Part shown: positions 47,026-57,436 of the stretch, piece by piece
Layout: the number at the start of each line of letters is the position of its first letter
Position numbering within the stretch: position 1 is the stretch's first letter
Origin: Theristus sp. LFF4_11
Taxonomy: Eukaryota; Nematoda; Chromadorea; Monhysterida; Xyalidae
Assembly: GCA_030248135.1 (NCBI GenBank)
Contig: JASANC010001184.1
Span: 62,001-126,000, forward strand
DNA length: 64,000 nt
Direction: 5' to 3'
The notes under the pieces: generated by a model
Databases searched by the model: none
The model's input: only the letters and a program-made list of their open reading frames with translations
What the model was told of the DNA's origin: nothing
Made by a program: the position numbers and the translations under genes

Positions 47026-47135
47026 TCTCAAAACGTCGCTCTTCATAGCTGAAGTCATCATGATACTCTTTGGTCAACACTCTCAAAACGTCGCTCTTGA
47101 TGCTGGAGTCATCATGATACTCTTTGGTCAACACA
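47026..47135. repeat. tandem 55-bp duplication inside the Helitron
   Basis: Two units starting TCTCAAAACGTCGCTCTT and ending TCTTTGGTCAACAC. Confidence 0.75.
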
Positions 47136-47635
47136 GAGACGTTCAGCGCAGCATAAGCAAATGGAAGCGCAGCATAAGCAAATGGCTGATCAAAACTTGA
47201 TGATCGACTGGGAAAGATGTAACAAAACCGTCTTTGAAAAAAGTTTGAAATTTTTTGTTTTTAAAAATCGGGTTGCAAAACGCACATCGACATCGGCATT
47301 GCAAGTTGCACTTCGGATTCAAAACAAGTAAATTTCATTTAAAATGATACTCCATGTTTCATTTTCAAATTGATACTCCATGGTTATGAGCGATAATTTC
47401 AACGTAACGCACGATGGGCAACTGGCAATTGTTGCTGCTCAAAACTTGACGAGCGACTGCGAAAGATGTAACAAAACCATCTCTGAAAAAAAATAGTTTT
47501 TTAATTGGGTCGAAATGGTATTTACCATTCATTTTCACTTTGCTAAATGTTTGGGTCATGTTGGGGTAAACGGGTAAAAAGAAGCAATGACTGCAAAACG
47601 AAATTATAAACGTCACTTTTTTTGTTTCTTCTATT

Positions 47636-48012
47636 CATTTTCACTTTAGAAAAAAGGCTTGGCTTATGTTAGGGTAACTGGGTAAAAGAAGCATTAGCAT
47701 TTTAAAACGGGTGTTTTTTAAAAAAAAGAAGGGTTAATTTTTATATTTTTCATTCAATCTTACTTAACTTACAAAAAGGCTTGACTTAGGTTAGGGTGAA
47801 CGGGTAAAAATAGCAAAATCATTAACTTCGCATTTTCACTTTGCAAAAAAGGCTTGGCTTAGGTAAACGGGTAAAAGAAGCATTAGCTTTTTAAATCGGG
47901 TAATTGAAAAAAACGTTAATTTTTATGTTTTTTATTCAATCTTACTTCACATACAAAAAGGCTTGACTTAGGTTAGGGTGAACAGGTAAAAATAGCAAAA
48001 TCATAAACTTCG
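47636..48012. repeat. two tandem units of about 180-195 bp inside the Helitron
   Basis: Each unit carries CATTTTCACTTT, GGCTTGGCTTA, GGGTAAAAGAAGCATTAGC, ATTCAATCTTACTT and GGCTTGACTTAGGTTAGG in the same order. The GGCTTGGCTTAGG word is shared with the poly-G repeats outside the Helitron. Confidence 0.7.
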
Positions 48013-48208
48013 CATTTTTTATTTATTTAAATACATTAAAAAATATTGTATTGTAGACGACTTCACGGCAGCACAAGGTAAATTTTCTTCAGGGTTATTT
48101 ATCAGTAAACGTTACTGTTTTTTCTTTCTAAGTCAATGCCACTTCACCAAAAAGGCTTGGCATTGATTAAGCCACATATGCTCGGGTCAATAGGCTAGTC
48201 TACTCTAA

Positions 48209-50276
48209 AGTCCATGATATAAGCTGAATATATGTTAACTTTGTATTCTGCATTGTAATTTCAAAGATTTTGCAGAAAAATTTAGCGTTTTTCCTTCGAA
48301 ATTTAAGCGAAAAAATATCATGGGTGGGGTGGGGGGTGTGCACCCCCCCCAGAAATTTTTCTACAATAGTGCACCCCCCATGGCCTGGCCCACGCCTGGG
48401 GGGTGTCACTGTACATAGTTGTTCCAGGGGGGGGGCTGGGGGGCCCCCCCCCCCAAAAATTTTCGAATCTATCTCTATCAAACAGGTTTTTTCGGCTCAG
48501 CTATTATCTATCTGAAAAATTTTCTCAGCCAGCTATCTATCTAAAAAAATTTGTCTTCGAAGACATAAAATGAGTCAATTTTTGACCAAAATTGACCATT
48601 TTTGCTCGTAATTCTTGAAAATTTTGCTAATTTCAGGCAAAATACGCTTAAATACTTGATTTTTAGTCTATTTTTAACATTATTTTGCTGTTTTTATAGC
48701 TTTTTAGCGTTTTAGCTATGTATCTATCAAATTTCAAAATTTTGACCGGCCCCCCCAAAGTCACATGGCCCCCCCGCGCCCCCCCCCCCAAAATTTTCCA
48801 GCTATCTATCTATCTGGAAAATTTGCTCCAGCTATCTATATCGGCCCCCCCCCAACCCCTCGGCTCTGGAACAACTATGTCACTGTACCATGACTGACAC
48901 CCCCCCACTGAAAAATTTTCGGCACCCCCCACGTGACGACACCCCCCCCCCCCTCAAAAAATTTGCTTTCGCCTTCGGTACTGAGTGCAGTAGCGAAAGC
49001 GGGACCTCGGGTGAGGGGGGGGTGTTTGCCTAATTTTAGAGGGGGGTCAGGTGCCTTCTCGGTGAGGGGGGGTGCCCGGGCCGCAAATTTTCCTGCGGGG
49101 GGGGGTGCACTGGCAGAAAAATTTCGTGAGGGGGGGGGGGTGCACGGGATCGCACAGGTAATACCAAATTTTTGCCTTAGAAAAACACAGAAATTCTTGT
49201 AAAATACAGAATATTTTGTGCAAACAAGCTGCTTGTTTGGTCAGAAACAACAAAATATATGCAGGGACAGACACAAACGTCAAGAAAAATGCAAAAATTA
49301 CGGTATTTTTGGAAAAAATTGAGAAGAGATTGACCACCGTGAGGGGGGGGTGCGATCCCGTGTTTTCTCGCGGAGGGGTGGGGGGAGTCTAGTACCCGTG
49401 TCGAGGTAAAGGGGGGAGGGGGGGTACACGGGTATCTGCCCGTGCACGGGCAGGATTTTCGGCTGAGGGGGGGGGGGGTGGACCCCCCCCCCCCCCCCCC
49501 CCCCCCCCCGCACTTACGCTACTGACTGAGTGACACTCCCCAAAAATTTTCTCGGACCACCCAAAAATCATGAAATTTTGCTCAAAAATCATGATTTTTT
49601 GTCTTTAAAGTTAATAATGTAAGCTAAACATATGATAACTTGACATTCTTTGTTGTAATTTCAAAGATTTTGCAGCAAAATTTAGCGTTTTTCCCTCAAA
49701 ATTTAAGCGAAAAAATCTGATGGGTGGGGTGGGGGGCAGTACCGTGGGCCCAAACAAATTTTCGAAAAGGGGGGGTATGGTGCCGTGGGGGCGGGGGGGG
49801 GGGGGGGGTGCCGACCAAAAAGTGAGGGGGGGGTCCAACCTATGGTAACGTGGGACCCCCCCCGGGGGGGTCCCATGGGGGGGTGCATTTTTTCAAAATT
49901 TTCTGTGGGGGGGTCCACCCCCCCACCCCCCCCATGAAATTTTTTCGCTTAAATTTTAAAGGAAAAACGCTAAATTTAGCTGCAAAATCTTTGAAATTAC
50001 AATGAAGATGGTCAAGTTATCATATATTCAGCTTATATTATAGACTTTATAGACAAAAAATCATGATTTTCGAAAAAAAAATTAGGGTGTGCCGAAAATT
50101 TTGGGGGGGGGGGGTCTCCGCCAGACAAAATTTCATGGGGGGTGTGGGGGGGTGTCGGCCAAATTTTCGAGGGGGGGGGGTCCGATGGGGGGGGGTGCCC
50201 GGTTTTAGGGGGGGGGTGGCACGGTGCCCCCCACCCCCCCCCACCCGACGGTCTCTGGTGCTCTGGGGGGTGTGCC
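48209..50276. repeat. homopolymer-punctuated dispersed repeat, cluster 3
   Basis: The same repeat resumes after the nested elements (AAGTCCATGATATAAGC, TTTAGCGTTTTTCC, poly-C words), split by a hAT-like MITE at 48414-48879. It includes GCAGTAGCGAAAGCGGGACC near 48990, which recurs in the SNX leader. C/G runs of 20 or more occur near 49484-49509. Confidence 0.75.
48414..48879. mobile_element. hAT-like MITE, CATAGTTGTTC family, copy 3 (opposite orientation)
   Basis: 466 bp with CATAGTTGTTC and GAACAACTATG termini and a perfect 8-bp target duplication TCACTGTA (48406-48413, 48880-48887). Excision restores the GTGTCACTGTACCATGAC word seen in sister repeats, confirming the insertion. Confidence 0.92.
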
Positions 50277-51015
50277 TAGAGATGTCAAGAAAAAAAATTT
50301 CTATTTTTTTTTTAAATTTTTTTTTAAATTTTTTTTTTTTAAAATGAAAGTTGTTCAGAATTTTTCAGGGAGTCCGAATATCACCATCTGAGGAGCCACC
50401 GACTTACCATATGACCCCCACTCATATGGGAGGAGGGTGAAAATTTCAGACTTGGTTTCGGCGACCCCATTTTCCCACCGACGACATCACGTCTCGTGTT
50501 TTGCCTCTCAATTCACCTCAAATAACACGGAAACAAGTTCAACAACAAACCGGTGTGATCATGACGACACGAGGCGAAACAGCAACGAGCAACCAACGAA
50601 GTTACGCTTGCAGTGGCAGACAGTGCAATTTCGACCTTTCGAGATCCTGAAAAACGATGCATAAATGTGAGTTCTCTGCTTCTATCTCACCTTAGCGGCA
50701 TCGGAATTTGTTGAACTAGCCTTTGCGACGCTCAAGTACTTCAATGCGCGAGTCGATCATCACTCACCAAGGCTGAAAACAGTCGATAAATCGATCCAGA
50801 ATACCACCTGCAGCGTTGAAGACAAAGTGACAAGGTAAAGTCAAAGAAAATTTTTGTTGAACTTTCGAAAAATTATGCCAAAAACGGCATTTTCAGGGCA
50901 CATTAAAAAAAAAATTTCAAAAATTTTTAATAAAAAAATAAAAAAAGCTCTTTTTTTTACTTTTTTTTTTAAAAAAAATTAAAAAAAAAAATTTTTTTTG
51001 ACCCTTACATCTCTA
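50277..51015. mobile_element. hAT-like element with TAGAGATGT termini
   Basis: Inverted termini TAGAGATGT and ACATCTCTA, with flanking 8-mers GGTGTGCC and GGTGTACC matching at 7 of 8. Long A/T homopolymer arms lie inside each end; the 739-bp interior has no transposase I can recognise. Confidence 0.65.
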
Positions 51016-51418
51016 GGTGTACCCCCCCCCCCCCCCCCGCCCACGGTACTGGTGGGGGGTGTGCACGGGCCAGTACCGTGGGCGGGGGGGGGGTGGGGCC
51101 GCAGTACCGTGGGCCCAAAAAAAAATTTCGAGGGGGGGGGGGGGGGGGGGGGTATGGTACCGTGGGGGGGGGGGGGGGGGTGCCGACCAAAAAGTGAGGG
51201 GGGGGTCCAACCTATGGTAACGTGGGACCCCCCCCAGGGGGGTCCCATGGGGGGGGGGGTGCATTTTTTCAAAATTTTCTGTGGGGGGGGTCCCCCCCCC
51301 CCCCCCCCCCATGATAATTTTTCGCTTAAATTTTGAAGGAAAAACGCTAAATTTTGCTGCAAAATCGTTGAAATTACAATGAAGATGGTCAAGTTATCAT
51401 ATATTCAGCTTATATTAT
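51016..51418. repeat. homopolymer-punctuated dispersed repeat, cluster 4
   Basis: Poly-C/poly-G words as elsewhere, ending GCTTATATTAT where the gypsy element inserted. The repeat continues at 56092. Confidence 0.75.
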
Positions 51419-51614
51419 AGTTGGCGTGGTCGTATACGTGGCTGGTATACGTGGCAAGTGCACGTCAACAAACGTCATCGCTGTCTGCACTATCTGATAT
51501 ATACCATGTTTTGTACCATTTCGGGGTTCAGTTTAGTTCAGTTTAGTACCGTTTTACTGTGTCTGTCTGGAGCACCCGAATAAACTGATCCGGTCGTCTG
51601 TGGCGCGTCAAACT
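51419..51614 (+). repeat. 5' LTR of the gypsy element
   Basis: Contains TATATA at about 51498-51503 (possible TATA box) and AATAAA at 51579-51584 (poly(A) signal), in the usual U3-R order. Confidence 0.9.
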
Positions 51615-51631
51615 GGTGAGCCCGACGTGAT
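51614..51631 (+). other. primer-binding site, tRNA-Trp type
   Basis: TGGTGAGCCCGACGTGAT starts at the last LTR base. The tRNA-Trp 3' end complement is TGGTGACCCCGACGTGAT, one mismatch. tRNA-Trp priming is described for the CsRn1 clade of Ty3/gypsy. Confidence 0.65.
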
Positions 51632-51766
51632 CTGAGCGCAGCCATCTGAGCGCGCATCAATTTGGTCATCATCACCCTGGACACCAAAAGTGGTTGGTTG
51701 TTGTTTTGCTCAGTGTTGTGTGTTGTTTCTTGTGAGCACAGGGAATTGACCAGCAGCAGCGCAGCA

Positions 51767-54700
51767 ATGTCGGCACATTCGCGCGCATCTTCGTCCAGTG
51801 AGCGTACGGCTGAGGACGTGAAAAGCTGCAAACTGAACCAGAAGCAGTTGGCCGCACAAGTTCAAAGTTGTTTCGTGAGTGACAACAGGGATGCCCTGCT
51901 TAGGTTAGCAAGCACGTTGCGTGAGACTACGAAGTTGCACCCGCAGATGCAATACGGTATGAAGTGCAAGCTCGGGCATGTAGGAAAGTTGAGCACTGAA
52001 GATTTGGCTGCGAAATTGTCTTTGTTTTTGAATGAGTATTTTCAGTACAAGCCATTTCTCGAGTTGTCACAAAACTGGTGTCAGCCAAACGGTCGAGTGC
52101 AGCAGGCCGGTGAAGAGGGCGAGTCACAGAGCAATGCTGAAGTGAGTGTCAATGCAGAGTCCCCTACCGTGCCAAGTGAGTTGGAATCTGGTAATGAGCC
52201 TTGCGTTTCGCGTTTACAGTCAGAAACCGGTGTGTTGTCTGCGAAAAAGAGTCATGGTGGTTCACATGCAAACAGTGTTTTGTCCAGAGAGTCCGTAGTG
52301 CAGGACAAAGTGGATCAGGTGCAGGCAACGCAGTTTCTGTGCAACTATGGCCGAAGTGGTGATCGTCAGGCAATGTTGCATTTGTGTCACAGTTTGCGCA
52401 ATGGCACAAAGGTGAACAAGGAGCTGCACGATATTGTGACGCGTAAGCTGTCAAAAACAAGGGCGCTCAGTAATGCGGAATTGATGAACCGTATTTTTGC
52501 TGTTTTTGTGGATTATTTTGAGTGTTACGACTATCTGACTTTGCCGTTCAGAGTGGGCGACAGTTCCGTTTCGGAGATTGGAGACACGGACGATGCACAG
52601 CCAGCGATGCAGTCGCAAGAGCGTCCAATGCCCAAACAGTCGTTGAAAGAGAGTGAATCAGTGGGCATGTCTGTCAAATCTGGTCATTCAAAGTCGGCTA
52701 GCGCTCAACAAAAAAACAATAAAAAACAGAGGGCCGTGCAGTCGAGCAGTGTTTTGACCCAAGAGACCAGTGACAACGAGTGTGAACAAAAAGTCTTCCG
52801 TGCCAAACAAAAAAGACAAAAAAGACCCTCTGTCACTAAAAAGATGCACGAGAACACTGCAAGGCACGAGAGCGCTGATGCTGATTGGAAAACAATGAAT
52901 AATTCCGCCGGAAAGGCGAGGCCGACACAGGAGGATGAAAGGGTCAAAAAGAGTGATAACGGTGATTTGCACACTGATCTGAAAATGTTCATGACGATGA
53001 TGCAGCAACAAATGCAGTTGCAATCGGAAGCGCAGATGGTCACGCTCAAGGAATTGCTGCGCAAGTCTGATGAACGGTTTGATCAGATTAAAAGTGAAGT
53101 TGCGGAAATCAAGCAGACGATTTTCCAGAAGGATGATTCCTGCGAGCACAGTGATTCTGGAAATGAGCATGATGATCGGTCTGAGGTCAAAGTTGAGCCA
53201 AGTGATTCATTGAACGCTGTGATGTATTGCGATCCATTAACATTGTTGCAAAACAAATGGGAGCGTTACGGCCCCAATCAAACGATTCAGTTCCGTGCAT
53301 GGATGGATTCGCTTCAGACACGTCTGCGTATGGCTAAAATGGGCAAGTTTTTTGATGATGATTTGGCTGTGCAACACATTCGTGCTTGTTTGACTGATGA
53401 TGCCAAGCATGTGTTCGACCAGCAACCAAATAGTGTGCGAAAGAGTCTGAATGAGACAATCGCATACTTGGAGCGATCGTACGGTCCGCGCAATGAACTG
53501 ATATTTGCTCACAAAGATTTTCATCTTGCGCGTCGAGAACAGAATGAGACCGCACGTGATTTCGCAAATCGGTTGGAAACGTTGTATCAGAAAACGGGTG
53601 CACCGCCGTGTGATGTCAATGGCAGGTATGATACCGAGCACGAGCATTTGATGAGCAGACTGTTCATTGAGCATCTAAACAACACAGATTGGTCCAACAA
53701 AGCCAATACAAAGTATGTGGCTGGTAAGAGTTTCCGTGAGATTGTGGACTACATTGTGGAGCTTGAGGAGAGCATGTCTGTCTCACGTTTCAACGGTCAA
53801 TCGTACTACAACAGTGGTAGTAGAGGTAGTGCTCGTGGAAAGCGTGGTCGTGGAGGAGTGTACAAGAGTAACTACTGGCGCAATAATTTTGGAGCTGGTA
53901 ACGGTTACCAGCAGCAGTACCAAAATCGGAATAACAATTATCAGTCACGTCGTGGTAGCAACCATGGCCATTGGAACAATTGGCATGGTAGCAATTCGAG
54001 CCAGAGTGGCCAGAGTTCGTTCGGACAGAATCAGAGTCGTCCGAATAATGCGCAGCAGTCACAGGGTGCAAATAATAATGCGCAGAAAAAAGTGGGTTTG
54101 ATGAAGAATGGCAGTAGTGCCAAGGGTGCAGACCAAGCGCAAGACGGTGATTACGAGACACCGATGTTGAACGGTCGAGTTGTGAAATATTACTGCGTCG
54201 ACACCGGATCAGACGCAATGCTTCTAACGCAGCGATACGCGCGTGAATGTGGTTTGAAAATTGAGCGCAACCACAATAAAAGCATCAATTTGAGTGCAGC
54301 AAACGGTACGCCCATGCGTGTGCTTGGTACGTGTTATGCAACGCTGTGTGTTGATGGGCAGACTATTGAGAACTGTGAGTTCTTGGTCACTGACGCTATG
54401 CAAGGCGAAGTGGACTTGGTGATTGGTCGGAATAAACTGAGGCAAATTGCCGTCAGTGTGATCACGGGCAGCGGAAAGCCTTTGCGCCTGATGAAAAACA
54501 GACAGACTGAATCCGACAATCCGCCATTTGTGCGTCGTATTCGCAAGCACTGCCCGGTGTTACCTGATGATGAACGGGTACGAATCATGTTTGTTGATAA
54601 AGACGCAAATGCGCGTTTTCAGTTGGAAGTTCCAATTGAAGAGAGCAATGGTGAAGATACTGAGTGGATGGATGTGCAGTCAGTGAATCAGTCAGTTGAG

Positions 54701-55732
54701 CATGAGAAAAAAGAGGAGGTGATTGATGTGTTGAAAATTGGGAACTTGACAGCAGAAGAGACGGAATCTGTCAAGCAATTACTGCAGTCCAAAGAGAGAG
54801 CATTCAGCACTAGCTACGTGCCAGGTAAATGCCAGAACGTTGACAACGTTGGCAAAGCAACGGTTGAGCACACAATTGATGTCGGAGATAATCCACCTTT
54901 CCGCGAGAAACCGCGTCGAATCGAATTGAATCTCAGATCAGTGGTGGAGGACATGTGCTGTGAATTGCTCGAAAACAAGTTCATCCGTGAGTCTAATTCG
55001 CCGTACGCATCTGCCATTGTGCTCGTAAAAAAGAAAGAGGGTAGTTGGCGTTTCTGTGTGGATTTTCGGCGATTGAATAGTATTACGCGAGCTGACGCGT
55101 ATCCATTGCCTCGCATCGATGACATGATTGACTCATTGCGGGATGCACGTTACTTTACGTCGTTGGACGTGAAATGCGGCTATTACAATATTCCAATGGC
55201 TGAAAAGGACATTGAAAAGACTGCATTCCTCGCATTCCACCAAGGATCGTGGAAACTATTTGAATGGCTGCGCATGCCATTTGGTTTGACCGGTGCTCCG
55301 GCAACTTTCCAGCGCTTTATGAACAGCCAACTGAGGGAGCATATTGGCAAGCGTTGTCGAGTTTATTTGGACGACGTCCTGGTGTACAGTCGTTCATTTA
55401 AGGAACATTTGAATGATGTGAACATGGAGATTGATGCTATGGTCGACGCAGGATTGCGTTTGAACCAGATTAAGTGTACGTTTTTTCAGTCAGTGAATCG
55501 ACAGTGGTACAACCGCACAGCGGATGAGTATAGAGTTGGTGAACTGGTTTGGGTGAAAGATGCAACAAACCGTGATTCAAGGAAAAGCAAGTTGCATCCT
55601 ACGCATCCGTTGAAAGGAACCTTTTTTGAGCTGTTGAAACCGTCGTCTGCGAAGATTCGTTTAGAATCAGGCAAAGTGATTGTGCGTCGACTTGCCGATC
55701 TTCGTGAAAGGGGGAAAAAGACGACAAATTGA
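51767..55732 (+). CDS. gypsy Gag-Pol fusion with in-frame deletion of most of Pol (1321 aa)
   Basis: The ORF is open from 51662; I chose the ATG at 51767 (MSAHSRASSSSERTAED). Visible in order: two related N-terminal domains (residues about 25-105 and 184-265); a charged Ser-rich linker; a retrotransposon capsid-type Gag domain (about 500-680, with AWMDSLQTRLRMAKM and ARREQNETARDFANRLETLY); a Gly/Arg/Asn/Gln-rich tail (about 683-780) with no CCHC zinc knuckle; an aspartic protease (VDTGS, Asp at about 812); reverse transcriptase from about 1033 (FRRLNSITRADAYPLPRIDD, LRMPFGLTGAPATFQRFM) with the YLDD catalytic motif at about 1200-1203. At about 1241 (KCTFFQ) it jumps in frame to an integrase C-terminal segment (RVGELVWVKDATNRD). 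RNase H and the integrase core are missing. Gag and Pol share one frame. Confidence 0.9.
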   Translation: MSAHSRASSSSERTAEDVKSCKLNQKQLAAQVQSCFVSDNRDALLRLASTLRETTKLHPQMQYGMKCKLGHVGKLSTEDLAAKLSLFLNEYFQYKPFLELSQNWCQPNGRVQQAGEEGESQSNAEVSVNAESPTVPSELESGNEPCVSRLQSETGVLSAKKSHGGSHANSVLSRESVVQDKVDQVQATQFLCNYGRSGDRQAMLHLCHSLRNGTKVNKELHDIVTRKLSKTRALSNAELMNRIFAVFVDYFECYDYLTLPFRVGDSSVSEIGDTDDAQPAMQSQERPMPKQSLKESESVGMSVKSGHSKSASAQQKNNKKQRAVQSSSVLTQETSDNECEQKVFRAKQKRQKRPSVTKKMHENTARHESADADWKTMNNSAGKARPTQEDERVKKSDNGDLHTDLKMFMTMMQQQMQLQSEAQMVTLKELLRKSDERFDQIKSEVAEIKQTIFQKDDSCEHSDSGNEHDDRSEVKVEPSDSLNAVMYCDPLTLLQNKWERYGPNQTIQFRAWMDSLQTRLRMAKMGKFFDDDLAVQHIRACLTDDAKHVFDQQPNSVRKSLNETIAYLERSYGPRNELIFAHKDFHLARREQNETARDFANRLETLYQKTGAPPCDVNGRYDTEHEHLMSRLFIEHLNNTDWSNKANTKYVAGKSFREIVDYIVELEESMSVSRFNGQSYYNSGSRGSARGKRGRGGVYKSNYWRNNFGAGNGYQQQYQNRNNNYQSRRGSNHGHWNNWHGSNSSQSGQSSFGQNQSRPNNAQQSQGANNNAQKKVGLMKNGSSAKGADQAQDGDYETPMLNGRVVKYYCVDTGSDAMLLTQRYARECGLKIERNHNKSINLSAANGTPMRVLGTCYATLCVDGQTIENCEFLVTDAMQGEVDLVIGRNKLRQIAVSVITGSGKPLRLMKNRQTESDNPPFVRRIRKHCPVLPDDERVRIMFVDKDANARFQLEVPIEESNGEDTEWMDVQSVNQSVEHEKKEEVIDVLKIGNLTAEETESVKQLLQSKERAFSTSYVPGKCQNVDNVGKATVEHTIDVGDNPPFREKPRRIELNLRSVVEDMCCELLENKFIRESNSPYASAIVLVKKKEGSWRFCVDFRRLNSITRADAYPLPRIDDMIDSLRDARYFTSLDVKCGYYNIPMAEKDIEKTAFLAFHQGSWKLFEWLRMPFGLTGAPATFQRFMNSQLREHIGKRCRVYLDDVLVYSRSFKEHLNDVNMEIDAMVDAGLRLNQIKCTFFQSVNRQWYNRTADEYRVGELVWVKDATNRDSRKSKLHPTHPLKGTFFELLKPSSAKIRLESGKVIVRRLADLRERGKKTTN

Positions 55733-55881
55733 ATTGGATGCGTATTTGAATGTCATTCTATTGATTTTTCACTCAACCATGATTTTTTGTTGTTGCTCAT
55801 TCGTTGTTTTGCTCTGTTGTGATTATTTCTTGTGATTTGTACCATTGTGATTTATCGTCCGTGGCGCATCGTCTTCCGTTC

Positions 55882-55893
55882 ACGGGGGAGGAG
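55882..55893 (+). other. polypurine tract of the gypsy element
   Basis: GGGGGAGGAG abuts (and overlaps by one or two bases) the 3' LTR. Confidence 0.7.
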
Positions 55894-56087
55894 TTGGCGT
55901 GGTCGTATACGTGGCTGGTATACGTGGCAAGTGCACGTCAACAAACGTCATCGCTGTCTGCACTATCTGATATATACCATGTTTTGTACCATTTCGGGGT
56001 TCAGTTTAGTTCAGTTTAGTACCGTTTTACTGTGTCTGTCTGGAGCACCCGAATAAACTGATCCGGTCGTCTGTGGCGCGTCAAACT
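55892..56087 (+). repeat. 3' LTR of the gypsy element
   Basis: 196 bp, indistinguishable by eye from the 5' LTR, followed by the TTAT target duplication. Confidence 0.9.
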
Positions 56088-56091
56088 TTAT

Positions 56092-56394
56092 GGACTTTAT
56101 AGACAAAAAATCATGATTTTCGAAAAAAATTTTAGGGTGTGCAGAAAATTTTGGGGGGGGGTGTCCGCCAGACAAAATTTCATGGGGGGGGGGGGGGGGG
56201 GGCCCCAATTTTCGAGGGGGGGGTACGATGGGGGGTGGGGCCCTCCGGTTGGTCTGGGGGGGTGTACCCCCCCCCCCCCCCCCCCCCCCCCCCGTCAAAC
56301 CGGGCACCCCCCCTGCATCGGACCCCCCCCTCGAAAATTTGGCCGACACCCCCCCACACCCCCCATGAAATTTTGTCTGGCGGAGACCCCCCCC
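56092..56394. repeat. homopolymer-punctuated dispersed repeat, cluster 5
   Basis: Continuation of the repeat interrupted by the gypsy element (GGACTTTATAGACAAAAAATC, poly-G and poly-C words). Confidence 0.75.
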
Positions 56395-57436
56395 TAGGGT
56401 TAGGGGCTTTGAAAAAAAAATTTTTTTTTATTTTTTTTTCGTTTTTTTTTTAAATTTGGATTTTTTTTTCAAACTTAAAAAAAAAATTTGAAAAATTTTT
56501 CTTCTACTTTGCTCTGAAAATTCGATTTATGGCATAATTTTTTGAAAGTTCAAACCACATTTTCTTCCCAACTTCTTTGTGTGCTTAGGTACATGTCATT
56601 ATTTGGTCATTTTGACCGACGTACTCCATGTTTTTCGATTTGGATGACTTCTAGAGTCAATTTTTAGCGTTGAAATGACTTAACTGAATTGAGATATCGT
56701 TTCAGAAATCGTTTTCTTGCAACTTAGAACATGTTTTTTCAGTCGGTAAGCCATGAGATGAACATGATATCTTGTTGATTGGCGTACGTTATAGGTCTAC
56801 AATGGAGTTGTGCGATATATTGTTAAACAATTGGAGCGGGGATGTTGGTTAATACCACATCACACGACCGTTTTTCAGATACCCGATAACATGGCCACAT
56901 GTTAAAACTTGCGTGCTGAGCTAAACTAACGTGTTAAACTTGCGTCTGTCAGTTGCCCGCAACGTGATCGCGAAATCATGGTACGTGTTTTCGATACGAT
57001 GATTTGAAGAGTGGGCTCTCGCCATGTGGCAGATAGCATAGCTGGTTGAACCTGAAAGTAAGTGTCTTGGGGGGGCGACCGGGTCGACAGGGGTTGCCGA
57101 CTTAGCTACAGCAAACAGGAATTTTTGAACACAGTCAAATTTTGGTAATTTTCCAAAGAGGAACAACTAAGAACGGTTCAATATTCAAGTACACGTCGAA
57201 AATTGTCCTGTTTTACTGTTGAAAATGCAACTTTCCCTCTATGAAATGGACATAATTTCAATAAAACACGATTTTCGCTCTTATAGTTTTCCGGATCGTT
57301 CTGAAAATAGTCTAGATGAACTCAGCTCGACGAGACGCTTCGAACAAACCTAACTTGTAAAAAAAAATTTTTTTTTTTAAAAAAAATTTTTTTTTAATTA
57401 AAAAAAAATCCGGATTTTTTTTTTCCCCTAACCTTA
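56395..57436. mobile_element. hAT-like element with TAGGGTTAGGGG termini
   Basis: The left end TAGGGTTAGGGG and right end CCCCTAACCTTA are inverted with one mismatch, flanked by poly-C 8-mers that match but are low-complexity. Long A/T homopolymer arms lie inside both ends. No transposase motif in 1.04 kb. Confidence 0.55.

Larger units (their letters stand above)
46885..48198 (+). mobile_element. non-autonomous Helitron-like element inside the LTR
   Basis: It starts TCTATATTATTAAATTTAC and ends GGCTAG (CTRR class), inserted between A (46884) and T (48199) with no target duplication, as Helitrons do. The boundaries are independently fixed because deletion restores the LTR sequence ATTATCTAC found in the partner LTR. 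The subterminal AAAGTGTCTGTCTGTG resembles known Helitron-like 5' ends. Possible 3' stem-loops are GGCTT...AAGCC and CAATGCC...GGCATTG at about 48134-48174. No Rep/helicase coding. Confidence 0.8.
45666..48203 (-). mobile_element. miniature LTR retrotransposon (TRIM-like), 5' LTR split by a Helitron
   Basis: In minus-strand orientation the order is 5' LTR (48203-48199 plus 46884-46781), primer site, 194-aa ORF, polypurine tract, 3' LTR (45774-45666). The 109-bp LTRs differ at one position I can see and contain TTATATAAC, a possible TATA box. The element is flanked by a 5-bp duplication TCTAA (45661-45665, 48204-48208). Removing the Helitron and the element restores TTTGTCTCTAAAGTCC, the uninterrupted form seen in sister repeats. 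It is about 1.22 kb without the Helitron and has no protease, reverse transcriptase or integrase, so it must depend on another element. Confidence 0.8.
51419..56087 (+). mobile_element. Ty3/gypsy LTR retrotransposon, young, internally deleted
   Basis: Two 196-bp LTRs (51419-51614, 55892-56087) show no difference I can see by eye. They start AGTTGG and end CAAACT. A 4-bp target duplication TTAT flanks the element (51415-51418, 56088-56091), and joining the flanks recreates the sister repeat TATTATGGACTTTATAG. The 4-bp duplication, AGTT/AACT ends and a tRNA-Trp-type primer site fit Ty3/gypsy. One long ORF encodes Gag, protease and part of reverse transcriptase, then only the tail of integrase, so the element cannot be autonomous. 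Confidence 0.93.

Noticed and set aside
51538..51831. Minus-strand ORF over the gypsy LTR and gag start
   Set aside because: Antisense shadow of the gypsy element.
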